DNA of 64,000 nt from Halalkalibacillus sediminis (GTDB lineage Bacteria > Bacillota > Bacilli > Bacillales > Alkalibacillaceae): assembly GCF_002844535.1 (NCBI RefSeq), contig NZ_PJNH01000001.1, positions 1 to 64,000 on the forward strand, given 5' to 3'. This document shows positions 1 through 7,463 of the stretch, one piece after another. Both the position numbers and the translations under genes were made by a program. The notes beneath the pieces are model-generated. The model was given only the letters and a program-made list of their open reading frames with translations. It made no database searches and was not told where the DNA came from. Within the stretch, counting starts at the first letter, position 1. Every line of letters starts with the position of its first letter.

Positions 1-66
1 ATAGGTCCGAGGTGGACGTGTGGTGACACATGGAGCTGACGGATACTAATCGATCGAGGACTTAAC
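1..66 (+). rRNA. 23S ribosomal RNA, 3' end only
   Basis: The first bases match the conserved 3' end of Bacillus 23S rRNA (GAGCTGACGGATACTAATCG followed by the closing helix strand). The gene enters from the left edge, so only its last ~66 bases are present. The 5S gene and tRNA cluster follow in the same orientation, as in Bacillus rrn operons. The exact 3' end is estimated. Confidence 0.93.
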
Positions 67-247
67 TTCAATATTTGTGGTAATGACGCTTTGATTCGTG
101 CTTGCGCTTTGATTCTTATCTAGTTTTGAAGGTGTATAATAATATTCAATAATAAATTTATTTTTATTATCGAAATTCCCTTGCTTTTTCGAGTGAAGGT
201 GAATATAATATTATTTGTCCTCAAAATTATTAACAAGATTAATATTA

Positions 248-364
248 TCCGGTGGCTATAGCAGAGAGGTCACACCTGTTCCCATGCCGAACACAGCCGT
301 TAAGCTCTCTAGCGCCGATGGTAGTTGGGGTTCTTCCCCTGTGAGAGTAGGACGCTGCCGGGCA
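248..364 (+). rRNA. 5S ribosomal RNA
   Basis: About 117 bases with the typical Bacillus 5S landmarks: GGTGGCTATAGC at the 5' side, the CCGAACACAGCCGTTAAGC core, and GAGAGTAGGACGCTGCCGGG at the 3' side pairing back to the start. It lies about 180 bases after the 23S end. That spacer is AT-rich with no recognisable tRNA. Ends are estimated to within a few bases. Confidence 0.95.
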
Positions 365-404
365 ATATTACATAATATCCTTCAAGGACAGTTGATTTTA
401 AAAT

Positions 405-479
405 TCCAGCGTAGCTCAGTGGTAGAGCAATCGGCTGTTAACCGATCGGTCGCAGGTTCGAATCCTGCCGCTGGAGCCA
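405..479 (+). tRNA. tRNA-Asn (GTT)
   Basis: Complete cloverleaf with acceptor pairing TCCAGCG/CGCTGGA, anticodon loop CTGTTAA and encoded CCA. First of 13 closely packed tRNA genes after 5S rRNA. Its GUN anticodon makes it a potential queuosine substrate (see queG at 32226). Confidence 0.97.
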
Positions 480-487
480 TACTACCT

Positions 488-580
488 GGAGAGCTGTCCG
501 AGTTGGCCGAAGGAGCACGATTGGAATTCGTGTAGGCCTCTACCGAGGTCTCGAGGGTTCGAATCCCTCGCTCTCCGCCA
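488..580 (+). tRNA. tRNA-Ser (GGA)
   Basis: Class II tRNA of 93 bases with a long variable arm, anticodon GGA in the loop between CACGA and TCGTG, T-arm GGTTCGAATCC and encoded CCA. Confidence 0.96.
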
Positions 581-591
581 TTTTAATTAAT

Positions 592-666
592 GGCCCGTTG
601 GTCAAGTGGTTAAGACACCGCCCTTTCACGGCGGTAACACGGGTTCGAATCCCGTACGGGTCACCA
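592..666 (+). tRNA. tRNA-Glu (TTC)
   Basis: Acceptor GGCCCGT pairs with ACGGGTC (one G-T). The anticodon stem CCGCC/GGCGG encloses TTC. CCA is encoded. Confidence 0.97.
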
Positions 667-682
667 TTTATTTACTTAGGCT

Positions 683-758
683 GGAGGATTAGCTCAGCTG
701 GGAGAGCACTTGCCTTACAAGCAAGGGGTCGCAGGTTCGAGCCCTGCATCCTCCACCA
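683..758 (+). tRNA. tRNA-Val (TAC)
   Basis: Acceptor GGAGGAT/ATCCTCC, anticodon TAC in loop CTTACAA between TTGC and GCAA, encoded CCA. Confidence 0.97.
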
Positions 759-785
759 TTTCTTTCGACAATCAAATGTCAATAT

Positions 786-865
<80 letters not shown>

Positions 866-937
866 AATTTTGATTGAAACTAAATAGGAAGCGATCCTGG
901 TCGTAACCCATTTAATTCAATATCAATAATTACATAT

Positions 938-1014
938 GGTCCGGTAGTTCAGTTGGTTAGAATGCCTGCCTGTCACGCAGGAGGTCGCGGGTTCGAGTCC
1001 CGTCCGGACCGCCA
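938..1014 (+). tRNA. tRNA-Asp (GTC)
   Basis: Acceptor GGTCCGG/CCGGACC, anticodon GTC, encoded CCA. The ~75-base spacer before it is the longest in the cluster and shows nothing recognisable. Confidence 0.97.
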
Positions 1015-1046
1015 CTTTTAATTTTATAATTTGCACTTGTATGTAT

Positions 1047-1122
<76 letters not shown>

Positions 1123-1137
1123 TCTATTTAAAATGAT

Positions 1138-1223
1138 GGAGGGATAGCGAAGTTGGCCAAACGCGGCGGACTGTAAATCCGCTCCCATCGGGTTCGTAGG
1201 TTCGAGTCCTACTCCCTCCACCA
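1138..1223 (+). tRNA. tRNA-Tyr (GTA)
   Basis: Class II tRNA of 86 bases with a long variable arm; acceptor GGAGGGA/TCCCTCC, anticodon GTA, encoded CCA. Confidence 0.97.
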
Positions 1224-1239
1224 TTTTTTTGTTATGTGT

Positions 1240-1313
1240 AGGGGTATAGTTCAAAGGTAGAACAGCGGTCTCCAAAACCGCCGATGTGGGTTCGATTCCT
1301 ACTACCCCTGCCA
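1240..1313 (+). tRNA. tRNA-Trp (CCA)
   Basis: Acceptor AGGGGTA/TACCCCT, anticodon CCA between GCGGT and ACCGC, encoded CCA end. Confidence 0.97.
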
Positions 1314-1323
1314 TTTTTAATAT

Positions 1324-1400
1324 GGCGGTCGTGGCGAAGGGGTTAACGCACCGGATTGTGGCTCCGGCACTCGAGGGTTCGATTCCCTCCGATCGCCCCA
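1324..1400 (+). tRNA. tRNA-His (GTG)
   Basis: Anticodon GTG. The extra 5' G (position -1) opposite C73 is the histidine identity element. CCA is encoded. Confidence 0.96.
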
Positions 1401-1403
1401 TAT

Positions 1404-1478
1404 TGGGCCATAGCCAAGCGGTAAGGCAACGGTTTTTGGTACCGTCATGCGCTGGTTCGAATCCAGCTGGCCCAGCCA
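1404..1478 (+). tRNA. tRNA-Gln (TTG)
   Basis: Acceptor TGGGCCA/TGGCCCA, anticodon TTG in loop TTTTGGT, encoded CCA. Confidence 0.96.
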
Positions 1479-1481
1479 TTT

Positions 1482-1556
1482 GCGGAAGTAGTTCAGCGAT
1501 AGAACACCACCTTGCCAAGGTGGGGGTCGCGGGTTTGAATCCCGTCTTCCGCTCCA
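1482..1556 (+). tRNA. tRNA-Gly (GCC)
   Basis: Acceptor GCGGAAG/CTTCCGC, anticodon GCC between CACCT and AGGTG, encoded CCA. Confidence 0.96.
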
Positions 1557-1562
1557 TATGAA

Positions 1563-1636
1563 GGCGGCATAGCCAAGCGGTAAGGCAGAGGACTGCAACT
1601 CCTTTATCACCGGTTCGATTCCGGTTGCCGCCTCCA
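1563..1636 (+). tRNA. tRNA-Cys (GCA)
   Basis: Acceptor GGCGGCA/TGCCGCC, anticodon GCA between GAGGA and TCCTT, encoded CCA. Last tRNA of the cluster, followed by a terminator. Confidence 0.96.
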
Positions 1637-1664
1637 TGTTTTTATATATTTACATACCTTTCTC

Positions 1665-1705
1665 AAGTTGGTAGACAGTACAAGCTCTGTCTATCAACTT
1701 TTTTA
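1665..1705 (+). terminator. terminator of the rRNA/tRNA operon
   Basis: A 14-bp stem (AAGTTGGTAGACAG pairing with CTGTCTATCAACTT, one G-T) with an 8-base loop, followed by TTTTT. It is placed to end the long 23S-5S-tRNA transcript. Confidence 0.93.
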
Positions 1706-1787
1706 TTTGGGCATTTTTGAACCTATGATAGTTAGTGATTGATATTCGTTCCATTATCTTATTCTAATCAAGGAATTAAATTTGCTC

Positions 1788-1816
1788 TTGTTTTTATATA
1801 TTATTTCTTCTATAAT
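1788..1816 (+). promoter_or_regulatory. sigma-A-type promoter of nrdAB
   Basis: TTGTTT (1788-1793), 17 bases, then a perfect TATAAT (1811-1816). It lies just upstream of two NrdR-like boxes and the cobalamin riboswitch, so the riboswitch would be in the transcript leader. Confidence 0.7.
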
Positions 1817-1825
1817 GAAATCAAA

Positions 1826-1875
1826 TCACGATATATAGTGATTTTTATTAACTTAAACAACTATATATAGTATTC
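1826..1875 (+). promoter_or_regulatory. pair of NrdR-like boxes
   Basis: Two palindrome-like AT sites: TCACGATATATAGTGA at 1826-1841 and AACTATATATAGTATT around 1859-1874. Their cores (1829-1838 and 1861-1870) start 32 bases apart, about three helical turns. NrdR, the repressor of ribonucleotide reductase genes, binds paired 16-bp boxes of the form acaCwAtATaTwGtgt at this kind of spacing. The sites lie right after the -10 box. Site assignment is by eye. Confidence 0.65.
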
Positions 1876-1883
1876 CGTTTATT

Positions 1884-2050
1884 TAGATGCCTTCAAGGCT
1901 TAATAGGGAATCTGGTGAAAATCCAGAGCTGCCCCCGCAACTGTAAGTGTGGACGAGCTGGTATATCCACTTTATGAGAAAACTTTAGAGGTGCTCATAA
2001 GGGAAGGACCGGTGTAGATCGAAGCACGAGTCAGGAGACCTGTCTGAGTA
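1884..2050 (+). ncRNA. cobalamin (adenosylcobalamin) riboswitch
   Basis: The leader has the conserved B12-element landmarks: AGGGAATCTGGTGAAAATCC, then GCTGCCCCCGCAACTGTAA, and the 3' side B12 box around 2021-2046 (GAAGCACGAGTCAGGAGACC). This family binds coenzyme B12 and usually switches off genes when B12 is present. Here it precedes a class I, B12-independent ribonucleotide reductase. The same arrangement is known for Streptomyces nrdAB and for nrd genes of some other bacteria that also own a class II enzyme. Ends are approximate. Confidence 0.92.
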
Positions 2051-2082
2051 AACAAAGTTTCTATTTTCTTCGGGGAATAAGA

Positions 2083-2171
2083 GAATGAAACGACGTGATA
2101 AACTAGTTCAATTATTGATTATAGTATATTGCTCGTTTCTATTCGCTTCCTCCGGAGAAGCGAATTTTTTT
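2083..2171 (+). terminator. riboswitch expression platform: terminator and antiterminator
   Basis: ATTCGCTTC (2141-2149) pairs with GAAGCGAAT (2157-2165), followed by TTTTTTTA, a clear intrinsic terminator 26 bases before the nrdA start. An alternative pairing is visible: GAATGAAACGA (2083-2093) with TCGTTTCTATTC (2133-2144, one bulged base), which would take up the first four bases of the terminator stem. This fits transcription control: B12 bound gives the terminator, B12 absent gives the antiterminator. The structures are hand-drawn. Confidence 0.8.
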
Positions 2172-2190
2172 ATTTTGAGGAGGACTATTG

Positions 2191-4473
2191 ATGACAATTA
2201 CTCAAGAGAGACAAGCTTTTGTAAAAGATGATCAAGGAATTGAAGAAGAGTTTGATCAGTATCGTTTAAAAGATTTCATTGAGAAAGTATCAAAAGATTA
2301 TCCGCATCTGGATACAGAAAGTTATCAAGATACGATTTTGGAGACCATGAAATCAAAAGGAGATATGACTAAACGACAAATCACGAATGAATTACTTCTC
2401 CGTGGTTTAGAAAACATTCAACCTTCAGCTCCAGATTGGACGTATGTGTGTGCTAATGTATTTCTTAGACAAATGTACAATGAAGCAGCTGAGAATAGAG
2501 GTAATGCTTCTTCTGGGGGTTATGGCTCATTCTTTAACTTACAAAAGATTCTTGCTGAAAAAAACATATATAGCGAAAGAATTCTTGCAGAGTATTCTAA
2601 AGAAGAGATTACTCAGCTTGGCGACATAATTGAGCCGGAACGTGACCAGTTATTCACATATATTGGATTAAGAACACTAGCGGATCGGTATTTGGCTCGT
2701 GATCATGACGGTAAATTGTTTGAACTGCCACAGGAACGCTTTTTGACGATTGCCATGACTTTGATGATCCAAGAACCAAAGGAGCGTCGAATAGATCTCG
2801 TAGAAGAAGCATATTGGGCGTTAAGTAACCTTTATATGACGGTTGCGACTCCTACGCTTGCGAATTCCGGAAAGTCATACGGGCAGCTATCAAGCTGTTT
2901 TATAGATACGGTGGATGATAGTCTTCAAGGAATTTATGATTCTAATACAGATATCGCTAATTTATCAAAAAATGGTGGAGGAATCGGTGTTTATCTAGGT
3001 AAAATTCGCTCTCACGGAAGTTCAATTAAGGGATTTAAAGGGGTATCCAGCGGAGTGATGCCTTGGATGAAGCAGTTGAATAACACGGCTGTCAGTGTCG
3101 ACCAACTTGGGCAACGCCAAGGCGCTATCGCGGTCTACTTGGATGTTTGGCACAAAGATATATTCAAATTCCTAGATGCTAAGCTGAATAATGGTGACGA
3201 ACGCCAACGCACGCATGACTTGTTCACCGGTGTATGTTTACCTGATCTTTTCATGGAAAAAGTTGATGCGAGAGAAGATTGGTATCTATTCGATCCCCAT
3301 GAGGTAAGAGAAGTGATGGGATATAGTTTAGAAGATTTCTATGATGAAACACAGGGTAATGGATCTTTTCGTGAAAAATATGGGCAATGTGTACAGCATC
3401 AGGAATTATCAAAAACACCTGTACCAGCGATTGACATCATGAAAAGAATTATGGTCAGTCAGCTTGAAACAGGGACGCCTTACATGTTCTATCGTGATGA
3501 AGCGAACCGTCAAAATCCGAATAACCATCAAGGGTTGATTTACTGCTCAAACCTTTGTACGGAAATCATGCAGAATCAAAGTCCAACAACCGTAGAGGAG
3601 GAAGTAACTCAAGACGGTAAAATTGTCATCACGAAAAATCCTGGTGACTTCGTGGTTTGTAATTTATCCAGTATCAATTTAGGAAAAGCTGTACCCGCGA
3701 ATGTATTAGAGCGATTGATTCCCATTCAAGTTCGCATGCTTGATAATGTGATTGACTTGAATACAATACCTGTACTGCAAGCCCAATTAACGAATCAAAA
3801 GTATCGTGCGGTTGGTCTTGGTACCTTTGGATATCATCATCTGTTGGCATTAGAGGGGATACGCTGGGAATCAGAAGAAGCAGTTGACTATGCAGACCAT
3901 CTTTATGAAAAAGTTGCTTTTTTGACGATACAGGCAAGTATGGAACTCTCAAAAGAGAAGGGTAGCTATCCACTATTTAATGGATCGAAATGGGAAACAG
4001 GCAGTTATTTCGAAGATTATATGGACACTGAGGAATTCAAATGGTCATTATTAGCAGATGAAGTTAAAGAACATGGCATCAGGAATGGATATTTGATGGC
4101 TATCGCGCCAAATTCCAGTACGAGTATCATCGCTGGAAGTACCGCCAGCATCGATCCGATTTTTAAAAAGTTTTATTCAGAAGAGAAGAAGAATTACAAG
4201 ATTCCTGTCACGGCACCTGATTTAAGCGAGAAAACGTTCTGGTATTACAAATCAGCTTATGAAATTGACCATCATTGGAGCATCAACCAGAACGCTGCAC
4301 GACAAAAGCATGTCGACCAGTCGATTTCATTCAATCTATATGTGAAAAACAATATAAAAGCGAAGGAACTACTCGAATTACACATGCATGCATGGAAGTC
4401 AGGTTTAAAAACGACTTATTACACACGCTCTACATCATCAGACATTGAAGACTGCGAAAGCTGCTCATCATAA
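2191..4473 (+). CDS. nrdA: class I ribonucleoside-diphosphate reductase, large (alpha) subunit
   Basis: Reduces ribonucleotides to deoxyribonucleotides together with the beta subunit encoded just downstream. The 760-residue product has the whole catalytic set: C236 (SSCF), N454/C456/E458 (NLCTE), C490 (VCNLSS), the radical-transfer pair Y743-Y744 and the C-terminal redox cysteines C755 and C758. The first ~100 residues resemble a degenerate ATP-cone without the usual KRDG-type start, so overall activity control may be weakened. The ATG at 2191 is chosen over the upstream TTG because GAGGAGG (2177-2183) is 7 bases away. No nrdI lies beside it, which argues against a standard class Ib nrdIEF operon. 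The symbol nrdA rather than nrdE is my choice on motif grounds. Confidence 0.92.
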   Translation: MTITQERQAFVKDDQGIEEEFDQYRLKDFIEKVSKDYPHLDTESYQDTILETMKSKGDMTKRQITNELLLRGLENIQPSAPDWTYVCANVFLRQMYNEAAENRGNASSGGYGSFFNLQKILAEKNIYSERILAEYSKEEITQLGDIIEPERDQLFTYIGLRTLADRYLARDHDGKLFELPQERFLTIAMTLMIQEPKERRIDLVEEAYWALSNLYMTVATPTLANSGKSYGQLSSCFIDTVDDSLQGIYDSNTDIANLSKNGGGIGVYLGKIRSHGSSIKGFKGVSSGVMPWMKQLNNTAVSVDQLGQRQGAIAVYLDVWHKDIFKFLDAKLNNGDERQRTHDLFTGVCLPDLFMEKVDAREDWYLFDPHEVREVMGYSLEDFYDETQGNGSFREKYGQCVQHQELSKTPVPAIDIMKRIMVSQLETGTPYMFYRDEANRQNPNNHQGLIYCSNLCTEIMQNQSPTTVEEEVTQDGKIVITKNPGDFVVCNLSSINLGKAVPANVLERLIPIQVRMLDNVIDLNTIPVLQAQLTNQKYRAVGLGTFGYHHLLALEGIRWESEEAVDYADHLYEKVAFLTIQASMELSKEKGSYPLFNGSKWETGSYFEDYMDTEEFKWSLLADEVKEHGIRNGYLMAIAPNSSTSIIAGSTASIDPIFKKFYSEEKKNYKIPVTAPDLSEKTFWYYKSAYEIDHHWSINQNAARQKHVDQSISFNLYVKNNIKAKELLELHMHAWKSGLKTTYYTRSTSSDIEDCESCSS

Positions 4474-4485
4474 GGGAGGATGACG

Positions 4486-5526
4486 ATGACTCAACAATTA
4501 CACGAACGTAAATTATATGAAACTAACGCACCGAACGCTTCAACAGGCATCATCAATGGACAAAGTTCAAACGTGCTAAACTGGGATGACGTTCGCTTCA
4601 GCTGGGCATATCCCATGTATAAAAACATGCTTGCGAACTTTTGGACGCCATTTGAAATCAATATGTCGAACGATCGTAAGCAGTGGCCAGAGCTTACAGC
4701 AGACGAGCAAGAAACCTTTAAGAAAATAATCGGACTATTAGCTTTTTTAGATTCGATTCAGACTGACTACTCCTCTAAAGTAGCCGATTATTTGACCGAT
4801 TCAAGCCTTGCAGCCTTAATGCAGGTGCTATCTTTCCAGGAAGTTGTTCATAACCAGTCATATTCCTATGTGTTATCTTCTTTAGTAGAAAAAGATGAAC
4901 AGGATGCAATATTTGAATACTGGAAGCACGATGAAATCCTCAAAGAACGTAATGAATTCATTGCACAAGGCTATGAACGATTCGTGAAAGAAAAGTCCCC
5001 CCAAGCATTTATAGAGTCAATCGTCTATGATGTTGCCCTTGAAGGTTTATTCTTTTACGCAGGGTTCGCCTTTTTCTATAATCTGGCTCGTAACCAGAAG
5101 ATGGTATCAACTAGCACGATGATCAATTACATCAATAGAGATGAACAATTGCATGTTAACTTGTTCGCGTATATTTTTAAAGAGACATTGAAGGAAAATC
5201 CAGAACTGAATACAGAAGAAAACCTACAGTTTGTAACTGATACATTCAGAAAAGCTACAGAGCTAGAAATCAAATGGGGTCATTACATCATCGGTAATCG
5301 CATGGATGGAATCCATATGAGTGATCTCGAAAACTATATCAAATATATGGCTAATAAGCGCTGTAAGCTATTAGGCGCGGGGATACCATTTCCGGAAGTG
5401 ACAGAAAACCCTATGAAATGGATCAAAGCATACAAAGATGTGGACGAAGGAAAGTCTGACTTCTTCGAACAAAAATCCAGACAATATACAAAAGTGTCCG
5501 ACACGAACGGATTTGATGAACTATAG
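4486..5526 (+). CDS. nrdB: class I ribonucleoside-diphosphate reductase, small (beta) subunit
   Basis: Holds the dimetal-tyrosyl radical cofactor that starts catalysis in NrdA. The 346-residue protein has all six metal ligands at family spacing: D89, E119 and H122 (EVVH), E186 (EGLFFYAG), E220 and H223 (RDEQLH). The radical tyrosine is Y126, so it looks like an active tyrosyl-radical enzyme rather than a Mn/Fe class Ic type. An in-frame ATG at 4480 overlaps the ribosome-binding site GGGAGG (4474-4479), so the ATG at 4486 is the likely start. It follows nrdA by 12 bases and is clearly cotranscribed with it under the NrdR and B12 controls. Confidence 0.93.
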   Translation: MTQQLHERKLYETNAPNASTGIINGQSSNVLNWDDVRFSWAYPMYKNMLANFWTPFEINMSNDRKQWPELTADEQETFKKIIGLLAFLDSIQTDYSSKVADYLTDSSLAALMQVLSFQEVVHNQSYSYVLSSLVEKDEQDAIFEYWKHDEILKERNEFIAQGYERFVKEKSPQAFIESIVYDVALEGLFFYAGFAFFYNLARNQKMVSTSTMINYINRDEQLHVNLFAYIFKETLKENPELNTEENLQFVTDTFRKATELEIKWGHYIIGNRMDGIHMSDLENYIKYMANKRCKLLGAGIPFPEVTENPMKWIKAYKDVDEGKSDFFEQKSRQYTKVSDTNGFDEL

Positions 5527-5532
5527 ATTGAA

Positions 5533-5566
5533 GCGGGTTTACCAAGTTGTAAACCCGCACATTTTC
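5533..5566 (+). terminator. terminator of nrdAB
   Basis: GCGGGTTTAC (5533-5542) pairs perfectly with GTAAACCCGC (5549-5558) around a 6-base loop, followed by a short T-rich tract. It starts 6 bases after the nrdB stop. Confidence 0.85.
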
Positions 5567-5627
5567 ATTGAGAAAACCCATTGACAAACAAGCCAATCCA
5601 TACTATTATATTCTTTGTGACACATTT

Positions 5628-5709
5628 GCCGGTGTGGCGGAATTGGCAGACGCGCACGACTCAAAATCGTGTTCCTCACGGAGTGTCGGTTCGAACCCGA
5701 CCACCGGTA
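5628..5709 (+). tRNA. tRNA-Leu (CAA), CCA not encoded
   Basis: Class II tRNA of about 82 bases: acceptor GCCGGTG/CACCGGT, anticodon CAA in loop CTCAAAA between CACGA and TCGTG, T-arm GGTTCGAACCC. Unlike the cluster at the start of the window, the 3' end continues as ATTTT rather than encoding CCA. A degraded copy of its 3' half lies at about 8396-8459. Confidence 0.95.
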
Positions 5710-5740
5710 TTTTAGTTGATTACGAGATAATTCTTAAAAA

Positions 5741-5786
5741 AGCATTCACAAATGTTGATGTATCAATGTTTGTGAGTGCTTTTTTG
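5741..5786 (+). terminator. terminator after tRNA-Leu
   Basis: Long hairpin: the arm starting at AGCATTCACAAATGTTGAT (5741) pairs, with a few G-T pairs, to ATCAATGTTTGTGAGTGCT, followed by TTTTTT. A matching A-run on the 5' side would also let it act on the minus strand. Confidence 0.85.
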
Positions 5787-5844
5787 TTATTGAGAAAAAG
5801 ATTTTAATAATCATTAAAAGAATTTAAAAAGGAATTTCATCTGC

Positions 5845-5902
5845 AAAAATAAAGGGTCAGCCACCTCTTATATGGACGAATGTCCGAGGAGGTCCTGACC
5901 CT
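5845..5902 (-). terminator. probable terminator of metNIQ
   Basis: AGGGTCAG..CACCTC (5853 onward) pairs with GAGGAGGTCCTGACCCT (up to 5902), enclosing an inner GGAC/GTCC hairpin. On the minus strand the stem is followed by TTTATTTTTG. A second, smaller hairpin (CTCTGAC/GTCAGAG, about 5905-5932) lies between it and the metQ stop. Confidence 0.65.
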
Positions 5903-5950
5903 AGCTCTGACTTTATAAGATAAATGTCAGAGGAAAGTTGTACAATTTTT

Positions 5951-6787
5951 TTAGAATGCTGGAATAGAAGCTTTGCCTTCACGAGAATTTAAAAATTCGC
6001 GAACCTCTTCGCTAGTCATCGCCTCAGATAATTTCTGAATCAATTCTGAGTCCACATTATCTTCGCGTGCGACTAATGTAATTGCGAATTTATTATCTTC
6101 TTTTTCGGTGATGAGCGCATCCTCAGCTGGAGTTAAATCTAAGTTACCAGCGTGTGTTGGGTTAATTATAACGCCATCAAAATCTTCATATAAACGAGTT
6201 AATGCAGCAATACCCGCTTGTTCAAAACTATAGTTGTGTGAGTCTTCCTTGATATCATCTAATCCGTATTGCTCGCCGTCTATTTCTTTCAACTCTATTA
6301 AGTCGTGTGAAGCCAATAGGCGAAGAGAACGATCGATGTTAGATGGATCATTTGCTATACCAATCGATGCGTCATCAGGAAAATCTTCGACGCTAGCGGA
6401 TTCTTGTGCATAAAGGCCGAAATTCGCATGATAAATCGGCTGTACCTCTGTTAAATTAGCATCTTTGTTTTGGTTGAACTGTTCCATAAATGGAACGTGT
6501 TGTGAAAAGTTCGCATCGACTTCCTCATTTGCTAGTGCTACGTTTGGTTGAATATAGTCACCCATTTCAACGATCTCTACTTCAATATTGTCTTCAGCGA
6601 GTTTTTCCTTTGCAATTTCTACAACATCTAACATAGGTGATTCAACCACAGCAACTCTTATTGTTTGTTCTTTATCTTCACCATTATCTTCATTTGAACT
6701 TTCTGCGTTCTCACTTTCGTTGCTGTCACCACATGCGACTAGCACAGATACTAGGACTGTCATTATAATTATGAGCCATTTTTTCAT
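5951..6787 (-). CDS. metQ: MetQ/NlpA-family substrate-binding lipoprotein
   Basis: Extracytoplasmic binding protein of a methionine-type ABC importer, 278 residues. The N-terminal signal peptide ends in a lipobox (LVAC, Cys19), followed by a Ser/Glu/Asn-rich spacer and the NlpA domain. Family-like stretches include ANFSQHVPFMEQ and the closing EFLNSREGKASIPAF. It is the last gene of a minus-strand operon (metN, metI, metQ), 13 bases after metI. AAGGGG before the ATG supports the start. The true ligand could be D/L-methionine or a related compound; NlpA proteins with other ligands exist. Confidence 0.85.
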   Translation of the reverse strand: MKKWLIIIMTVLVSVLVACGDSNESENAESSNEDNGEDKEQTIRVAVVESPMLDVVEIAKEKLAEDNIEVEIVEMGDYIQPNVALANEEVDANFSQHVPFMEQFNQNKDANLTEVQPIYHANFGLYAQESASVEDFPDDASIGIANDPSNIDRSLRLLASHDLIELKEIDGEQYGLDDIKEDSHNYSFEQAGIAALTRLYEDFDGVIINPTHAGNLDLTPAEDALITEKEDNKFAITLVAREDNVDSELIQKLSEAMTSEEVREFLNSREGKASIPAF

Positions 6788-6800
6788 TAATAATTTCCCC

Positions 6801-7463
6801 TTATCGTTTGTCTATCTTTCTTGCTAAAGTAATGCCAGCATATTGAATAAGTTGCACAAATATCACCATAATAATGATAATATAAATCATCAAATCGGTT
6901 CGAAATTGTAGGTAGCCATAACGTATTGCAAAATCACCGATGCCGCCACCCCCCACGACACCCATAATTGTTGAATAAGAAATAAAACTAATTGTTGAGG
7001 TTGTCATGCTTAGGACGAGCGCTGAGCGTGCTTCAACGTACAAAAATTTAAAAATAATTTCTTTAACCGAGGCGCCCATTGAAACAGCCGCTTCCATCAC
7101 TCCTTTAGGAACATCGAGAAGAGATTGCTCTGCAAGACGAGAATAGTGCGCGATTGCGATCACAACCATTGGGACGGTCGCAGCTGCTGTACCAGTTCCC
7201 GTTCCAATAACAAAACGTGTGAATGGAATCATAAAGATCACAAGTAACAAAAATGGAAAAGAACGAATAATGTTCACGATTAAGTTCAACGATGAAAAGA
7301 CAAGCTTATTATCAAGCAATTGTCCTTTGCGACACAGGAATAAAAACGTCCCAATTGGAAGTCCGACTAACAATGCCGCTAGTATTGAAAAACCAACCAT
7401 AATAAATGTTTCGCCAATCGACACCCAAATCTCTGTTTGATACTCAACTAATATATTAGGCAT
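6801..7463 (-). CDS. metI: MetI-type ABC transporter permease
   Basis: Membrane permease with about five hydrophobic segments and the usual cytoplasmic coupling loop (EAAVSMGASVKEIIFK). About 220 residues, normal for the family. An in-frame GTG at 7475 would give a slightly longer protein; the ATG at 7463 has a GGTGA sequence 9 bases upstream and gives a usual N-terminus. It overlaps the end of metN by 8 bases, so translational coupling is likely. Pairs with MetN (ATPase) and MetQ (binding protein). Confidence 0.87.
   Translation of the reverse strand: MPNILVEYQTEIWVSIGETFIMVGFSILAALLVGLPIGTFLFLCRKGQLLDNKLVFSSLNLIVNIIRSFPFLLLVIFMIPFTRFVIGTGTGTAAATVPMVVIAIAHYSRLAEQSLLDVPKGVMEAAVSMGASVKEIIFKFLYVEARSALVLSMTTSTISFISYSTIMGVVGGGGIGDFAIRYGYLQFRTDLMIYIIIIMVIFVQLIQYAGITLARKIDKR

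Noticed and set aside
3674-3973. Minus-strand frame inside nrdA (and similar antisense frames inside odhA, bmrD and rsgI)
   Set aside because: These lie wholly within well-supported genes, lack ribosome-binding sites and show no family resemblance.
4480-4485. Upstream ATG of nrdB
   Set aside because: It overlaps the ribosome-binding site GGGAGG; the ATG at 4486 has correct spacing.
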